DNA from: Glandiceps talaboti
Lineage: Eukaryota > Hemichordata > Enteropneusta > Spengelidae
NCBI RefSeq assembly: GCF_964340395.1
Contig: NC_135556.1
Span: forward strand, 21,114,723-21,178,722
Reading direction: 5' to 3'
Length of the DNA: 64,000 bases
This document shows positions 60,369 through 64,000 of this stretch, one piece after another (within the stretch, counting starts at the first letter, position 1; every line of letters starts with the position of its first letter). The notes under the pieces are model-generated. The model saw only the letters and a list, made by a program, of their open reading frames with translations, had not been told where the DNA came from and searched no databases. A program made the translations under genes and the position numbers.

Positions 60369-63300
60369 TCACCGTCTCCATGACCTGGCTTCTGATTCAT
60401 CATCATCATCTTCATCATCGTATCCTAGCAACAAGTCTTCATCAAGTTCCTCTGTAGTCTAAAAAATCAATTAAAAAAGAAACAATTATTATAACATATA
60501 ATTTTGTTTTCATTATTCACCTCGTTATTTCATGATGATGCTTTGAGTGACACAGATATAGCATTTTTTTTGCACACAAATGGGTATAAATCTTACACCA
60601 CATTATCTCAAAAATTCCCTAAATCCTGAAATTCTCCATCAATCAGGATCAAATCTATGAAAAGGATAAACTCTTCTCATTTCAGTACTTGTGTCTCCAA
60701 TATTTAAACTATTTCTTACAATTTCTAATCTCAAAACCTTTGCCTCATTATCACAAGAACGTCATTCTATTTTCTGAATTGATAACACTTACATCATCAT
60801 CCACATCTTCAGTGTCATCTAAGCCTAGGGCTTCTTCCGAAGGAGTTGATGGTGGTTTATACCAAGACATATGCAAATTCTTTTCCTTGAAACTTGCTCC
60901 CATCAAGGCTGCCTACAAGGTACAAAGATATACACAACATATATAAAGATACATGTAAGTGATGACTTACTGCCACATGCTTAGGATATACAATATTGGG
61001 ATCAAGGAAATATACCAATGCATATGAGGGATGCAATTCATTCTTCAACAGTTCCCCAATTACAAATGTAAAAGAAGGTACTCCTGGGCCCATTCACAGT
61101 ACATATGTAAATACTACAATCTCACAGAGTTCAGTACTCAACATATGTGTGTCATCATTGTTTTTACTAAGGGTGGTAAGTAGGTAAAATCTAGCTGCGC
61201 TCCCATGTCATTTTACCTGGGTTCCCCCTACCAGTGTTTTAGCCAAGGGCGGTAAGTAGGTAAAATCTACCGGGGTTCCCATGTCATTTTAACCGAGTTC
61301 CCAAACAAAAATACAACAGACTCTATGAGGAAACACAGCCATTTTTACTCCTTTCTCCCTTTCTGTTACCGGGGTTCCCAAACCTTAGCAAAACCACTGA
61401 TCATGTTTCCTAATTACTAAACATAGTATCTGCTACATGATATTTATCCTAACTAACACCACATTAACTGATCATCTCTGTCTTTATCTTATCTTATCTC
61501 AATTTATCTTATGCAAAACTATATCCTGACCCAAACAAATGTGTGATATTGAACTGAGAACAATAAACAAAGTACTTACCTCAGCATCTTGTCTTGTTTT
61601 AAAGCTAATAACAGTCTGCATATTATTATCTATGTGTTCTAAGCTTTCAATTTCCCCAAAGTGCTGACACAGGAAAAGTATGCAAGAAATGAAAAACAGT
61701 TTAAGGTTATTTCTGCCTCGTTTTCATCATCATGTATCTCACATTGTCACAATCTTCATCACATTGTCATATGAACTGAATTGGCAAACATATTACAAGG
61801 TCATGTTAAGAAAGCTACAGATATTTCTTAATCATTTCAACTTACTTACTAGTGATAGAATTATAGCAACATATGAGAATAAACAGAATGATGGAGATAT
61901 CAATCAAAATGAATGCTATATTGTGATCATTAAATCTATACTGGAAGTTGTTTCTTAAACCTAGTTTAGGATAGATTTCAAAGAAATAAACTGACAACTG
62001 TTGTGTTCTACCTAGAATTCCTTCACAGGAAGGTTTAAAGTGGCCATATGAGTGATAAATGGGTTTTAAGACAACTCTACTATGTTTTCCTACTTGAAAA
62101 GACCATGTTAAACAGCATCGACCAAATCCATGTTTGTATATCAATAAATTACAAGAAGTGTGTCGAAAGTTTTTATAGTCGTTTCATGTACAAAAACATA
62201 GTAGAGTTGCTGATGAATTGAACATCCAAAATAATCCATTTGTCATCCATATGGCTAATTTAAAGACCACAGTCAGCCTACCAGTAGTCACTGACTTATT
62301 AAGCTACAAAGGAAGCATGTCTCCTCCTGAAATTGAAACTCATAGTGTATAGAAACTTATGAGCTAAATGGCAACAGGTGACGCTTTTGAAATCATGCAT
62401 TTTATGTAAAGATTATGAAATGCAAATCACACTTATCAAGGCGGCCATTAACAGATGAATAACTGGCTAAGCGTCACTTATACCTTCAGGGAGAACATGT
62501 TACAACTGTTCACATAGTACAATGACAAATTACAAATATCTATATCATACTTACAGAAAAGTGTCCATGAAGTTCATCCTTTTCATCTCCGCTGTAACCA
62601 CTTATTGTTAGTTTTCTAGGCCTCTTGTCAAGTACAGTTCCAACCCTTGCTCTACCCCTTCCCCTGGCAGTAAAACCCCTTCCCCTTCCCCCACGTCCCC
62701 TAAACCAACTCCCACGACCCCGCCCTCTCCCTCTTCCCCTCCCCATGTCAAGAAGTCCTAAATTTTGAGCCTGAAAACAAGACCAAAAGGAAATAACAGT
62801 TATATAGTTGAACTTTTCCAAAACGTTTCATATGATCTGCCCTAATGTACGGATATTCCAAGTGTGTGAACTCTGCATTGCTTAACTTTAGCATGATCAG
62901 CAAACTAAGATTTGAGTCATCCCTTGTCTTACTTTCAGGATGTGAATATTTCATTTTTTTTTATCAACATGACCCAGTTTTGAAACTATTCCCACAAAGC
63001 ACACTTTAATGAAAACAATTTGTGCAAGTAATGATAAAGAAAAGTTTGATTTCATGACTGAAATTTATAAGTGATAAAGTGAAAACAATTATTCCAGATT
63101 CTACTTTGTATGATATACTTGTAAGAAAGTCTAATTATTAGAGAGTACTTCTTCAAGCTATAACTGTATCAAATACTATCACTTCCAAATGTGCAAGTTC
63201 AACATACATCGCTGTATGTAAAAACAAAAGGAGTTGGCCCTTGCCTGGGTGAGGGCGCTAATGCAGAGAAGTACAGTATATCAAATGATGCAATACGATA

Positions 63301-63410
63301 CTGACCTCTTGTCGAAGTTCAAACACTCTCCTCTTAAGATCACTTGTGTCAGCTCCAGTGCCTTCTTGATTAATGAGTTCTAACTCTGTATCAAGGAGTT
63401 CCCTTTCAGC
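60369..63410 (-). CDS. RBM26/RBM27: RBM26/RBM27 orthologue, last five coding exons (5' part outside window)
   Basis: RNA-binding protein. In vertebrates RBM26/27 associate with the nuclear exosome-targeting (PAXT-type) poly(A) RNA machinery. Exons in transcript order: 63306-63410, 62555-62770, 61580-61663, 60793-60912, 60369-60458, all phase 0. The first encodes the conserved coiled-coil ERELLDTELELINQEG and DLKRRVFELRQE. The second encodes LGLLDMGRGRGRGRGRG, an RG-rich tail, then LDKRPRKLTISGYSGDEKDE, which starts the last RRM. The RRM continues HFGEIESLEHIDNNMQTVI, SFKTRQDAEAALMGASFK, LHMSWYKPP. The protein ends in an acidic tail and SEARSWRR, the usual RBM26/27 terminus. The donor of the 63.3-kb exon is GTCAGT, non-consensus but GT. 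The CCCH finger and first RRM must lie beyond the right edge. Confidence 0.92.
61160..61310. repeat. Tandem duplication, unit about 75 bp, RBM26/27 intron
   Basis: Two diverged copies of GGTAAGTAGGTAAAATCTA and CCCATGTCATTTTAACC lie head to tail, and a partial third (TTACCGGGGTTCCCAAACC) lies near 61370. It is intronic and non-coding. Confidence 0.6.
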
Positions 63411-64000
63411 CTGTCAATTACAACAAATGCCATTGTAAAGATAGTGTAAAACAACCGCCAAATCTAGCACACCACATTGGTGAATATGGTCTGTTGTATA
63501 CCGTAATTAACTTTGTGTAGAATGTCTTTTCAGTTCAGACAAAATCTTGCAGAACAACATTTTTTTTGGAACTTCGCATTTGTCGACTCACTATACACAA
63601 CACAATAATAATAAAATAATTCAATTTCCTAAACAAAAAAGCACAGTACACTACGTCTCAGTGCTCTTTGCAAAGCTAAAATGTGCATACATGAATAAAC
63701 TAACAATTATTACACTTACAACAATTTTCAATAAACTGACCGACTAATACTACAGTAGTAATCATGACTTATAATACTGCCTTTATATACTGTTGTTGTT
63801 GTTTTTTAAATACAATAATAACAAATAGGGATACATATTCCTCACCAATACTCTCATCATAAAATACAGATCACAGAAAGTAGTGCAAATCTTTTGTTTA
63901 TATGAATGTCACACCCCTAATGTTACCAAAACCTGTAGATTTCCATAAACAGAACCATACACACACATTTCAAGTGTATAGTATAATATGTATCCTGCAA
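63411..64000. other. Intron of RBM26/27 running off the window
   Basis: AT-rich sequence upstream (in transcript sense) of the coiled-coil exon. I see no further coding exon of the gene before the window edge. Confidence 0.6.

Overview
The window is nuclear DNA from an animal, most likely a marine invertebrate. Genes are split by many short introns with GT/AG borders, the background is AT-rich, and microsatellites are dense ((TC)n, (TGTC)n, (ATGT)n, (GTGA)n, (TA)n). The gene families are animal ones: PLAT-lipoxygenases, a caspase, protein-arginine deiminase (PAD) relatives and an RBM26/27 RNA-binding protein. I cannot name the species. A cephalochordate, hemichordate or lophotrochozoan would all fit.

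Layout. (1) 4.6-13.2 kb and 18.4-26.7 kb, plus strand: two complete tandem 12-exon lipoxygenase genes (LOX-A, 676 aa; LOX-B, 672 aa) with identical intron positions and phases. (2) 30.5-33.9 kb, plus strand: a two-exon gene joining about ten leucine-rich repeats and a Gln-rich linker to a complete caspase domain. Its intron holds a broken Penelope-like element (PLE) with three hammerhead-ribozyme motifs in inverted repeats. (3) 36.7-44.5 kb and 47.0-56.0 kb, plus strand: two tandem 13-exon PAD-family genes (760 and 723 aa) with intact reading frames but none of the PAD catalytic residues. (4) 60.4 kb to the right edge, minus strand: the last five coding exons of an RBM26/RBM27 orthologue. The intergenic stretches hold simple repeats, three copies of one MITE-like family, two other foldback elements, a LINE remnant and a coding-like minisatellite.

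The most notable points are: a pair of PAD-fold pseudoenzymes; an LRR-caspase fusion; loss of one iron-ligand His in LOX-B only; a Gly at the stereocontrol position in both LOX proteins, predicting R products; and an MGxGxS N-myristoylation-type start shared by both LOX and both PAD-like proteins, which are otherwise unrelated. The grouping suggests, as inference only, a locus for membrane-associated lipid-mediator and cell-death or immune signalling. RBM26/27 is a housekeeping neighbour.

All gene models were spliced by eye from the sequence. Every junction listed keeps frame across the whole protein.
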